DNA from: Bacteroidales bacterium WCE2008
GTDB taxonomy: Bacteria; Bacteroidota; Bacteroidia; Bacteroidales; UBA932
Length of the DNA stretch: 64,000 nt
Reading direction: 5' to 3'
Assembly (NCBI GenBank): GCA_900167925.1
Contig: FUZM01000003.1
Coordinates: 372,001 to 436,000 of the forward strand
The position numbers and the translations under genes were made by a program. This document shows, piece by piece, positions 45,963-54,707 of this stretch. Within the stretch, counting starts at the first letter, position 1; each line of letters starts with the position of its first letter. Below the pieces are notes generated by a model, which ran no database searches, was not told the DNA's origin, and saw only the letters and a list, made by a program, of their open reading frames with translations.

Positions 45963-46670
45963 ATGCTGAATATCCGAAATTTCACATTCAATCTTTTCCA
46001 GGAAGTCTGCACCCTCCTCTGGGATGACACTCTGGAAGGAGCGATCGTGGATCCGGGCTGTCTCGGAGAGGCCGAATGCAGCCGGCTGACGGACTACGTC
46101 AGGGACAACGGCATAAGAATCAAGATGATACTTCTGACCCACGGGCACTTCGACCATATATACGGAGTCCCGGCGATGGTCGCCGAATACGGGGTTCCCG
46201 TCTATATGAACCCGGCCGACAAAGTCCTGCTGGAGAACAACCATTTACTCTCAGGAGTCTTCGGGATGCCCGACGCTCCGAGAGACTTCGCCACGAAGGA
46301 CATAAAGGAAGGCGACAGGCTCAGTTTCGGCAAAACTGAGTTCGAGGTCATAGAGACGCCAGGGCATACTCCCGGCTGCGTCTGCTTCTACGACAGGGCG
46401 GACAAACTGCTTATCAGCGGAGATACTCTGTTCGCCGGCAGCATCGGCCGCACCGACAGCGCCTGGGGCGACTACGACAAGGAGATCGTAAGTATCATGG
46501 ACAAGATCATGGGACTGGACGGGGATGTCGCCGTGATTCCGGGCCACGGGCCCAAGACCGATATCGCTTACGAGCGCACGCACAATCCGTTTCTACAGCC
46601 TTTCAACGAGCCCGACGACGATCTCGACTGGGATGGCGAGGGCATCAGCATCGACGGAGATTTTCAATAA
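45963..46670 (+). CDS. MBL-fold metallo-hydrolase (glyoxalase II-like)
   Basis: 235-aa cytoplasmic protein with the complete di-metal motif set: THGHFDH, GHTPGC, SGDTLF and PGHGP. Size and order match the hydroxyacylglutathione hydrolase-like group (YcbL/GloB2). It ends in an acidic tail (EPDDDLDWDGEG). Its stop overlaps the uvrA start (TAATG). Substrate is probably a thioester but cannot be specified. Confidence 0.9.
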   Translation: MLNIRNFTFNLFQEVCTLLWDDTLEGAIVDPGCLGEAECSRLTDYVRDNGIRIKMILLTHGHFDHIYGVPAMVAEYGVPVYMNPADKVLLENNHLLSGVFGMPDAPRDFATKDIKEGDRLSFGKTEFEVIETPGHTPGCVCFYDRADKLLISGDTLFAGSIGRTDSAWGDYDKEIVSIMDKIMGLDGDVAVIPGHGPKTDIAYERTHNPFLQPFNEPDDDLDWDGEGISIDGDFQ

Positions 46671-49459
46671 TGGGTAAAGAATATATCGAAATACGAGGAG
46701 CGAAGGCCCACAACCTCAAAGGAGCGAGCCTGAGCATCCCGCGCAACGAATTTGTCGTCGTCACCGGACTCAGCGGCAGCGGCAAGTCTTCGCTTGCATT
46801 CGACACGATATACGCAGAAGGCCAGAGAAGGTACATGGATACGCTGAGCACCTATGCGAAGCATTTCATGGGCATTCTGGAGAAGCCTGAGGTCGAGGAG
46901 ATCACCGGTCTCAGCCCGATAATCGCAATCGAGCAGAAGACTACCGGCAACAACCCGCGTTCGACCGTAGGCACGATAACAGAGATATACGATTTCCTGC
47001 GACTGCTATACGCCAGGGCTTCGAGGGCCTATTCCCCTTCCACCGGGAAGGAGATGGTCCGCTATACCGACGAGCAGATCACAGACCTGATACTTACGAA
47101 CTACGGAGGCCGCAAATGTTACCTTCTCGCTCCGCTCGTCAGAGGGCGTAAAGGCCATTACAAGGAGCTCTTCGACCAGATGCGCAAGCGCGGATATACG
47201 CAGGTACGCATCGACGGCGAGCTGAAGGATCTTTCCGAGGTGACCCAGCTGGACAGGTACAAGGCCCATTTCATCGAGCTCGTGATCGACAAGCTCAAGC
47301 CGGACGCCTCGGATGCCAAGCGTATCCGCGAGTCGGTACTTACCGCCCTTACGAGAGGCAAAGGCTCCCTGGCAGTAATGGACATGGAGACCGGTGCCCT
47401 GCAGCATTATTCAAGACATCTCGTCGATCCTGACAGCGGGCTTTCGCTGCAGGAACCGGCGCCTCATTCGTTCTCGTTCAACTCTCCGGAGGGCTACTGT
47501 CCGCACTGCAAAGGCCTCGGAATGATTGTCGATGTCAATATCGATGCGATAATCCCTGACCGCAATGTTTCGATCGCCGACGGAGGTATCGTCCCTCTCG
47601 GAAAGATACGGGAAACCAGAAAATTCGATATTATACGCTCTATAGCGCGCAAATACAATTTCTCCCTTTATGATCCTATAGCCGCGATTCCGGACGAAGC
47701 CGTGTCTCTGATAGTTTTCGGTTCGGACGAGCTGTTCAGGGTCGGGGACGGCGCCCTCTCGGAGATGGTGGCCTTCCCCGGGATTGTGGATGACATAGAC
47801 GACAAGATCGTATGTCCGGTCTGCAAAGGCACGCGTCTGAATGAGCAGACCAACTGTTTCCGGATCGACGGAAAGACGATCGCGGAAGTTTCGTCGATGG
47901 AGATTAGCGCCCTGAAGGAGTGGCTGGATTCGCTGCCGGAGAAGATGACCGGCAGGGAGAACAGGATCGGACGCGACATTCTCAAGGAGCTCCGGGAAAG
48001 GGTCCGTTTCATGCTGGACGTCGGCCTGGACTATCTTTCTCTGGACAGGGCTACCGCATCCCTTTCCGGAGGTGAAAGCCAGCGCATCCGTCTGGCCACA
48101 CAGATAGGCTCCAAGCTGGTCAATGTGCTCTACATCCTCGATGAGCCGAGCATCGGCCTGCATCAGAGAGACAACCGGAAGCTGATCAATTCGCTGAAGG
48201 AGCTGCGCGACGAGGGCAACTCGATCATGGTCGTCGAACATGATGCCGAGACCATGTATGCGTCCGACTGGCTCGTAGATGTCGGTCCGGGCGCCGGAGA
48301 GGAAGGAGGCCGGATCTGCCTGAGCGCTCCGGCGGACTATCTCCTGAAGGGAAAGAAGCCTGATCCGGACACGCTGAAGCATTGTATCGTCGGCCCGTCC
48401 CTGACGCTGGAGTATCTGCGCGGGGCCTCCGAGATCGCCGTCCCTAAGCACAGGCGGCTGGGGAACGGGAATTCTCTCGGACTGCGAGGAGCGTCGGGCA
48501 ACAATCTCAAGAATATAGACATAGATTTTCCGCTGGGATGCTTCATCGGCATAAGCGGAGTCAGCGGCAGCGGCAAGTCTTCTCTCATCAACGAGACGCT
48601 GATGCCTATACTGAAGAACAAGTTCTACAATGCCAAGCTTAAGCCGCTTCCTTATACGGCTCTGCACGGCATCAGGAATATAGACAAGCTTATCGAGATC
48701 GACCAGAGTCCTATTGGACGCACTCCCCGGAGCAATCCGGCCACCTTTACTGGAGTATTCAACGATATCCGCACTCTGTTTGCGGAGACCGTCGATGCCA
48801 AGGTACGCGGTTTCGGTTCGGGAAGGTTCTCGTTCAATGTCCCGGGAGGACGGTGCGAGGCCTGCAAGGGAGCGGGCATCAAGGTCATCGAGATGAACTT
48901 CCTGCCGTCCGTACATGTTCCATGCGACGAGTGCCGCGGGCGCAGGTACAAGGACGATACTCTTGCTGTGCGTTACAAGGGAAAGAATATAAATGACGTA
49001 CTGGAGATGCCTATCAGCGAGGCCTACGAGTTCTTCAAGCCTGTGCCGAAGATTGCGCAGAAGCTTAAGGCCCTGCTTGATGTCGGGCTCGGATATGTGC
49101 ATCTGGGCCAGTCGGCCGTGACGCTTTCCGGAGGTGAAAGCCAGCGCATGAAACTTGCGGCCGAACTTTTCCGAAAGGCTACGGGAAATACGCTTTATAT
49201 TCTTGACGAGCCTACCACAGGCCTGCATTTTGAAGATATAAAAGTATTGCTCGGGGTTCTGCAGCAGCTTGTGGACCAGGGTAATACTGTAATTATAATC
49301 GAGCATAATCTGGACGTGCTCAAGTCGGTGGATTATATTTTCGATCTCGGTCCGGACGGCGGACGCAGGGGCGGATATATAGTTGCCGAGGGTACTCCGG
49401 AGCAGCTTGCCAAGAATCCGGATTCGGTTACCGGACCATATTTAAAGGAAGTACTATGA
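46670..49459 (+). CDS. uvrA: Excinuclease ABC subunit A
   Basis: Damage-recognition ATPase of nucleotide excision repair. 929 aa with two ABC modules: Walker A GLSGSGKSS (near residue 30) and GVSGSGKSS (near 630), signatures LSGGESQRIRLATQIG and LSGGESQRMKLAAEL, Walker B ILDEPSIGLHQRD and ILDEPTTGLHFED. Zinc-type cysteines appear in CPHCKGLG, CPVCKGTRL, and CEACKGAG / CDECRGRRY. Length fits the main UvrA; Bacteroidota often carry a second paralogue, so which copy this is cannot be settled. Its stop overlaps the next ATG. Confidence 0.95.
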   Translation: MGKEYIEIRGAKAHNLKGASLSIPRNEFVVVTGLSGSGKSSLAFDTIYAEGQRRYMDTLSTYAKHFMGILEKPEVEEITGLSPIIAIEQKTTGNNPRSTVGTITEIYDFLRLLYARASRAYSPSTGKEMVRYTDEQITDLILTNYGGRKCYLLAPLVRGRKGHYKELFDQMRKRGYTQVRIDGELKDLSEVTQLDRYKAHFIELVIDKLKPDASDAKRIRESVLTALTRGKGSLAVMDMETGALQHYSRHLVDPDSGLSLQEPAPHSFSFNSPEGYCPHCKGLGMIVDVNIDAIIPDRNVSIADGGIVPLGKIRETRKFDIIRSIARKYNFSLYDPIAAIPDEAVSLIVFGSDELFRVGDGALSEMVAFPGIVDDIDDKIVCPVCKGTRLNEQTNCFRIDGKTIAEVSSMEISALKEWLDSLPEKMTGRENRIGRDILKELRERVRFMLDVGLDYLSLDRATASLSGGESQRIRLATQIGSKLVNVLYILDEPSIGLHQRDNRKLINSLKELRDEGNSIMVVEHDAETMYASDWLVDVGPGAGEEGGRICLSAPADYLLKGKKPDPDTLKHCIVGPSLTLEYLRGASEIAVPKHRRLGNGNSLGLRGASGNNLKNIDIDFPLGCFIGISGVSGSGKSSLINETLMPILKNKFYNAKLKPLPYTALHGIRNIDKLIEIDQSPIGRTPRSNPATFTGVFNDIRTLFAETVDAKVRGFGSGRFSFNVPGGRCEACKGAGIKVIEMNFLPSVHVPCDECRGRRYKDDTLAVRYKGKNINDVLEMPISEAYEFFKPVPKIAQKLKALLDVGLGYVHLGQSAVTLSGGESQRMKLAAELFRKATGNTLYILDEPTTGLHFEDIKVLLGVLQQLVDQGNTVIIIEHNLDVLKSVDYIFDLGPDGGRRGGYIVAEGTPEQLAKNPDSVTGPYLKEVL

Positions 49460-51174
49460 CATCTATCAGAATCTTATGCAAGAATACGGGCAAGTACATC
49501 AGTGTGGAGGCCGGTTCCTCTCTTTACGAGATCTCCGAGCAGTTCTGCAAGGTTGTAAAGGACCCGAAGACGGGAGTCGAATACAGGGTCATTTCGGCCC
49601 TTGTGGACAACAAGCTCAAGGAGCTTGACTTTACCGTCTTCCATCCGCATGAGGTGGAGTTCCTCGGCTATAACCATGCCGACGGCCGGAGGACATATAT
49701 CCGTTCTCTGGCTTTCATGCTCCAGAACGCGGTGCGCAAGATCTATCCGGACAAGATTCTGGTGGTGGACCATTCGCTGCCGAGCGGTCTCTACTGCGAG
49801 ATTCTCTCATATGATGAGAATGATACGACAGATATCCATGCCCATTCGAAGCCTGTCGTTCCGGATCTGGAGCTGCTGAAGCAGGAGATGAAGAACCTTT
49901 CTTCAAGGGATCTCCGTTTCACCAAGAAGAAGATTCCGGCAGAGGAAGGGATTAAGATATTCGAGAACAACAAACAGTTCCATAAGGCACGTCTTGAGGA
50001 GTCGCTTGGACGATTCTTCCTCAGCGTATATTATCTTGACGGCCAGGCCGACACTTTCCATGGGCCTCTCGCATATTCTACCGGGGTGATCAAGGTGTTC
50101 AATCTGGTGCATTTCGGCAAGGGATTCTGCCTTCAGTACCCTTCTATCTCCGATCCTCAGAAGGTTATCCCTTACAAGGAGCAGTCTAAGGTTGCATCAT
50201 CTCTCGAGGAATATTCCCAGTGGTGCAAGACTATCGGCATACTCGGAGTGGGCACTCTCAACAAGGCTATCCGTAACGGCCGTGCAATCGAGCTTATCAA
50301 CATTTCAGAGGCGCGGATGGAGCGTCATTATGCCGATATCGCCGACAAGATCTTTGCCGAGAAGTCCCGGATAAGGATTGTGTTCATCGCAGGTCCTTCT
50401 TCAAGCGGCAAGACGTCTTCTTCGCTGCGTATCGCCCAGCAGTGCAAGGTACTGGGCATGAAGCCTAAAGTAATCGAGCTGGACAATTATTTCGTTTCGC
50501 GTAAGTTCACTCCGCGGGATGAGGACGGGAATCTTGATTTCGAGTGTCTGGAGGCCATGGACCTCAAGCTTCTGAACAAGCATCTGAATGCTTTGCTTGC
50601 CGGAGAGAAGGTCGAGCTCCCGCGTTTTGATTTCCTCCGTGGCGAGCCTGTTTTCGAGGGCAATTTCATGCAGCTGGAAGACAATGATATCCTTATCATG
50701 GAGGGTATCCATGCTCTTGATCCTGCGATGGTCCCTGAGGTGGACAACAACCGTATCTTCAGGGTCTACGCTTCAGCCCTGACGTCTCTGAATCTTGACG
50801 AGAACAACAATATCTCCACTTCCGACAACCGTATCCTCCGCCGCATGGTCCGGGATTACAATTACCGCGGGCATACTCCGGAGAATACTATTAACGGGTG
50901 GCAGAGCGTACGCCGTGGCGAGGAGAAGTATATCTTCCCGTTCCAGGAGAATGCCGATGCGCAGATAAACACGGCTTTGATGTACGAGCTTCCTCTTCTG
51001 AAGTACTATGCTGAGCCTCTGCTCCGCCGTATCACTCCTAACAGCCCGGCCTACACCGAGGCCGTACGCCTGCTGAAGTTCCTTGACTATATCGTCGCTC
51101 TTCAGCCTAACGAGATCGCCGCCATTCCTCCGACTTCGATAATGCGCGAATTCATTGGCGGCCAGACCCTCTAG
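49456..51174 (+). CDS. Nucleoside (uridine kinase-like) kinase with TGS/ThrRS-like N-terminus
   Basis: 572 aa: N-terminal TGS domain (about 1-65), a ThrRS second-additional-like domain (about 70-230), then a phosphoribulokinase/uridine kinase domain with P-loop GPSSSGKTSSS (near residue 315), the substrate motif VIELDNYFVSRKFTPRDEDG and LIMEGIHALDP. It should phosphorylate uridine/cytidine or a related nucleoside. The fusion of synthetase-type RNA-binding domains to a kinase is a recognised family in Bacteroidota and Firmicutes; why is unknown. Overlaps uvrA by 4 bp. Confidence 0.88.
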   Translation: MTSIRILCKNTGKYISVEAGSSLYEISEQFCKVVKDPKTGVEYRVISALVDNKLKELDFTVFHPHEVEFLGYNHADGRRTYIRSLAFMLQNAVRKIYPDKILVVDHSLPSGLYCEILSYDENDTTDIHAHSKPVVPDLELLKQEMKNLSSRDLRFTKKKIPAEEGIKIFENNKQFHKARLEESLGRFFLSVYYLDGQADTFHGPLAYSTGVIKVFNLVHFGKGFCLQYPSISDPQKVIPYKEQSKVASSLEEYSQWCKTIGILGVGTLNKAIRNGRAIELINISEARMERHYADIADKIFAEKSRIRIVFIAGPSSSGKTSSSLRIAQQCKVLGMKPKVIELDNYFVSRKFTPRDEDGNLDFECLEAMDLKLLNKHLNALLAGEKVELPRFDFLRGEPVFEGNFMQLEDNDILIMEGIHALDPAMVPEVDNNRIFRVYASALTSLNLDENNNISTSDNRILRRMVRDYNYRGHTPENTINGWQSVRRGEEKYIFPFQENADAQINTALMYELPLLKYYAEPLLRRITPNSPAYTEAVRLLKFLDYIVALQPNEIAAIPPTSIMREFIGGQTL

Positions 51175-51208
51175 GAACCCCATTTACTAAACACTAAAGC
51201 ATAAAACT

Positions 51209-51394
51209 ATGAGTACATTAATTTACCTTGCAGGCATCGTCCTGGCAATCGTCGCAGTTCTTGACATCGTCAAGAAGCCTATCAAGACAAGCGGAAAGAT
51301 AATCGCTTCAGTCATCCTTCTGCTGACCAGCTGGGTCGGTCTTATCATCTACTACCTCTACGCCAAGGACCACCTCACCGACTGGTTCAAATAA
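51209..51394 (+). CDS. PLDc_N-like small membrane protein
   Basis: 61 aa with two hydrophobic helices (about 3-20 and 32-50) and the pattern of the phospholipase D nuclease N-terminal (PLDc_N) family: VLDIVKKPIKTSGKIIASVILLL, WVGLIIYYLY. Usually a stand-alone membrane protein of unknown function. Converges with the ABC ATPase gene, 8-bp overlap. Confidence 0.7.
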   Translation: MSTLIYLAGIVLAIVAVLDIVKKPIKTSGKIIASVILLLTSWVGLIIYYLYAKDHLTDWFK

Positions 51395-52052
51395 TGTAGC
51401 CGTGCTTGATGAGGTCGGCTTTTGTCTGGATGGGGAAGGTGTAGCCGTCCTTGATCAGGTAGAGCTCGTCCGACACGGGTAGCAGTGCCTCATACATATG
51501 GTCGGAGACTATGATTCCCTTGCGCTTCTTTTCCGCGAGGATGAGATTCTGTATCTTCTCCACGTCCTTCGGGGCGATGTAGGAGAATGGCTCGTCCAGA
51601 AGGCAGAATTCGGAGGCAGACCTGAGCACAAGGTATATTTCCGCGAGCCGGGCCTCTCCTCCGGAGAGCTCATGGAAGCGCTTCCCCTGTTTATTCAGGA
51701 AACGTACGTCAAACGACACCAGACCGTCGTAGTCGACATGGTACAAGTCAAACGCTTCCTTCAGCGTCATCCTCGCCGGCATGAACAAGCCCTGGGGAAG
51801 ATACTTTACCCTTTTGCCGATACTGTTGTAGTCGGTATCCATCTCATCGTTGAACCGCACGAACAGGTTCTGGGCCTTAATCCCGCCCATTATGCACCTG
51901 AACAGACAGGACTTCCCGACCCCGTTCCTTCCGAAGAGGCCGGTAACCTTGCCGGTCTCGGAAGTTATGAACGCACTCCGGAGGACGATCTGCTGACCGA
52001 ATTCGAGATGCACGCTGTCAACCAGCATCTTATTTATCCTATCTGACGACAT
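51387..52052 (-). CDS. ABC transporter ATP-binding protein
   Basis: 221-aa ATPase: Walker A GLFGRNGVGKSCL, signature ELSGGEARLAE, Walker B FCLLDEPFSYIAP and the switch histidine in IVSDHMYE. Its start codon lies inside the 3' end of the upstream membrane-protein gene (14-bp overlap), so the two are translationally coupled and probably form one transporter. Substrate unknown. Confidence 0.88.
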   Translation of the reverse strand: MSSDRINKMLVDSVHLEFGQQIVLRSAFITSETGKVTGLFGRNGVGKSCLFRCIMGGIKAQNLFVRFNDEMDTDYNSIGKRVKYLPQGLFMPARMTLKEAFDLYHVDYDGLVSFDVRFLNKQGKRFHELSGGEARLAEIYLVLRSASEFCLLDEPFSYIAPKDVEKIQNLILAEKKRKGIIVSDHMYEALLPVSDELYLIKDGYTFPIQTKADLIKHGYII

Positions 52053-52359
52053 TACCGATGAAGCATGAAACAGAAATCAGGACAATGAAGAATAAAAACT
52101 CCGTCACGACCGGGATCAGATAGTACTCGATCTTGCTGATGCCCAGATTCAGATAGAAATAAATAGCATGCTTGTTCTGGAACGACTCGCACAGATACAG
52201 GATTACTGGTATGCATAACAGTTTCATCGTCATGCATACCGGTATCGCCACGGGATAGAAGAAGCACACTATGGCGGCAGCAATGGAAAACAATGCCGAT
52301 ATCACATAAAAATGCACTCCGTATCTTTCCGAAAGACGTATTTTCTGTATCAGAGTCAT
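52039..52359 (-). CDS. Small membrane protein coupled to the ABC ATPase
   Basis: 106 aa with three hydrophobic segments (about 14-36, 38-58, 78-102). No recognised permease family; much smaller than normal ABC permeases. It lies 12 bp after the GH97 gene and overlaps the ATPase gene, so it is likely the membrane partner, perhaps multimeric. A hypothetical Bacteroidota transporter subunit is the most that can be said. Confidence 0.6.
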   Translation of the reverse strand: MTLIQKIRLSERYGVHFYVISALFSIAAAIVCFFYPVAIPVCMTMKLLCIPVILYLCESFQNKHAIYFYLNLGISKIEYYLIPVVTEFLFFIVLISVSCFIGNVVR

Positions 52360-52371
52360 CAGGACAGCTCC

Positions 52372-54666
52372 TTATTTGCGGATTTCGCGGAGGGAGATGG
52401 CGAAGCCGCCGGAGCGGGCCATGTGGAGATTGAGCTTGGACTTGGAGGTGACAGTCTTGCGGGTGATGGTGTAAGACTGAGGATTGGTCTCGAAATCAGC
52501 ATCCGGACCATCCGCATAGATTACAGCCTCATACTTCACCTTAGGCTGGAGGAAATCCAGGGCCACCGTAATGTCACGGGCAGACTCATCCGTGATGCCG
52601 CCCACATACCATACGTCACGTGCCACGGCTCCCTCCAGGTCAGCCGAAGTGGCATCCTCTCCGAGAGCATACACAAACCTTGCGGCACCGCTGAGGGCAT
52701 CCTTCTTTCCGTCAGAAAGGGAAGCCACGCCCTCCTGGGACTTGTTAAGCGTAGAAAGCTTAGGATGACGCGCAGTCACCACATAAGCGCCCGGCTCGGC
52801 AGCAAGGTAAAGGCTCTTGTCCCAGTCCACAGCCACATCCTTTATGAACTGGAATGCGTCCATGAAAGGAGCATAATGCTCAGGAAGGTCCGCAGCCATC
52901 TGGAGAGGCGAATAGAAAGTAACGTAGAGACCCAGCTGGTTGCAGATGGTCATGCGCATACGACTGCGATCTTTCGGATTCAGCTTGCTCATGTCCATCT
53001 CGAAGATACCAGGAGTATAGTCCATAGGACCGCCCTGCAGACGCGTGAACGGCAGGATGGTAGTGTGACCAGGGTTGATATCCGAACGGAACTCCGTACC
53101 CATGGCAGACTCGTTGCCGATCATGTTAGGATAAGTCCTGCAGAGACCGGTAGGACGCACGGCCTCATGGGCGTTTACCATGATATGTTTCTCGGCGGCT
53201 TTCTTGATGCAGAGAGCATAATGGTTGATTATAGGCTGGCTGTAATGGTGCTCGCCGTAAGGGATGATATCGCCGACATAACCGCTCTTGACGGCATCAT
53301 AGCCATACTCGTTCATAAGATCATAAGCCTTGTCGATATGACGCTCATAATTGACCGTCGAAGACGAAGACTCATGGTGCATTATAAGCCTGATACCCTT
53401 GGAATGGGCATAAGCATTCAGAGCCGGAAGATCGAAATCCGGATAAGGAGTAACGAAATCGAAGACATAATCCTTCTGGTGGCCGAACCAGTCCTCCCAG
53501 CCTTCATTCCAGCCTTCGATAAGAAGAGCATCGAAATGGTTCTCGGCGGCGAAGTCGATGTAACGGCGCACATTCTCATTGTTGGCGCCATGACGGCCAT
53601 GAGGCTTGGCAGCGGAATAATCGGTCTTTCCGAGCTGGACTGACGGGAAGTCATTTGTATATGACCAGAGGCTCTTGTTGGTGATCATCTCCCACCAGAC
53701 ACCCATATACTTCACCGGATGGATCCAGGAGACATCCTCCAGGGCACAAGGCTCATTGAGATTCAGAATAAGTCTCGAAGCGAGCACCTTACGCGCATCA
53801 TCCACAACCATGACCGTCCTCCACGGACTCTGGCAAGGAGCCTGCATACGTCCTTTGACACCCTGGGCATCAGGGGTAAGCCATACACGAAGCTTCATGT
53901 TCTCGTCATCCAGTTCCAGATTGGCGGTAGGGAAATTCACGACCTCGGCCTCATGGATATTGACATACAGGCCGTCGTCTGTCTTCATCTGAAGAGAAGT
54001 CTGGACAGAAACACCAGGCACGGCAGCCTGCGAAGCATTGGCAGTACGCGCGCGATCTACAAGTTTACGTACCTCCGAAAGACGGCTCTCGGTATAATTG
54101 TACTCCTGGGTATCGTAATCTCCGGGGAGCCACCAGGCGAGATGGTCTCCGGCAAGAGCAAACTCGGTAACTTCCTCGCTGATAAGGAAATAAGTCAGAG
54201 CATTCTCGGCAGGGAATTCATACCGGAATCCCAGACCGTCGTCATAAAGACGGAAACGGACAATCATGATCCTGCCGGATTCCTGCTTCAGAGTGACTGC
54301 AAGCTCATTATAATGATTCCTTATCTCAGCCTCCTCGCCCCAGACAGGAGCCCATGTCTCGTCAAAAGAAGAAGTCTTGGAATCAGCCATGCTGAAACCG
54401 TCATACAGGCTCCATGGCCCGCCGAATCGGCCAGCATACGGCATTCTATGCATGGAAGGATCATTATTGAATACAAGAAGGAAACCCATGCGACTGTCAA
54501 GTACCACCGGACTGCCCTTATAAGAGAGATTATAGACAGGAGCTCCACGCTCGTCCAGACGGAAATCCAGTTCAAGATTACCATCCGGACTCTTCAGAGT
54601 CTCTCCAGAATAGGCAGCTACCGAAAACATGACGGCAGCGGCAAACATCATCAAAACTTTCTTCAT
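52372..54666 (-). CDS. GH97 alpha-glucosidase, SusB-like
   Basis: 764 aa with a Sec signal ending near AAYSG. GH97 layout: N-terminal beta-sandwich, central (beta/alpha)8 barrel, C-terminal sheet. Key glutamates match SusB at a constant offset of seven: Glu384 (LIEGWNEGW), Glu432 (MHHESS), Glu501 (NAHEAVRPTG, general base in SusB) and Glu525. The retaining-type nucleophile motif is absent (reads VKSGYVGD), so it should be the inverting, calcium-dependent type releasing glucose from malto-oligosaccharides in the periplasm. Last enzyme of the starch locus, 41 bp after the double-GH13 gene. Confidence 0.94.
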   Translation of the reverse strand: MKKVLMMFAAAVMFSVAAYSGETLKSPDGNLELDFRLDERGAPVYNLSYKGSPVVLDSRMGFLLVFNNDPSMHRMPYAGRFGGPWSLYDGFSMADSKTSSFDETWAPVWGEEAEIRNHYNELAVTLKQESGRIMIVRFRLYDDGLGFRYEFPAENALTYFLISEEVTEFALAGDHLAWWLPGDYDTQEYNYTESRLSEVRKLVDRARTANASQAAVPGVSVQTSLQMKTDDGLYVNIHEAEVVNFPTANLELDDENMKLRVWLTPDAQGVKGRMQAPCQSPWRTVMVVDDARKVLASRLILNLNEPCALEDVSWIHPVKYMGVWWEMITNKSLWSYTNDFPSVQLGKTDYSAAKPHGRHGANNENVRRYIDFAAENHFDALLIEGWNEGWEDWFGHQKDYVFDFVTPYPDFDLPALNAYAHSKGIRLIMHHESSSSTVNYERHIDKAYDLMNEYGYDAVKSGYVGDIIPYGEHHYSQPIINHYALCIKKAAEKHIMVNAHEAVRPTGLCRTYPNMIGNESAMGTEFRSDINPGHTTILPFTRLQGGPMDYTPGIFEMDMSKLNPKDRSRMRMTICNQLGLYVTFYSPLQMAADLPEHYAPFMDAFQFIKDVAVDWDKSLYLAAEPGAYVVTARHPKLSTLNKSQEGVASLSDGKKDALSGAARFVYALGEDATSADLEGAVARDVWYVGGITDESARDITVALDFLQPKVKYEAVIYADGPDADFETNPQSYTITRKTVTSKSKLNLHMARSGGFAISLREIRK

Positions 54667-54707
54667 ATTATTTCTAACTGTTCAAATAATTGTCCAATAT
54701 AATAAAA

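Noticed and set aside
47411-49306. 631-aa open frame antisense to uvrA
   Set aside because: It exactly shadows uvrA, has no signal or domain pattern and follows from codon bias; uvrA motifs are decisive on the plus strand.
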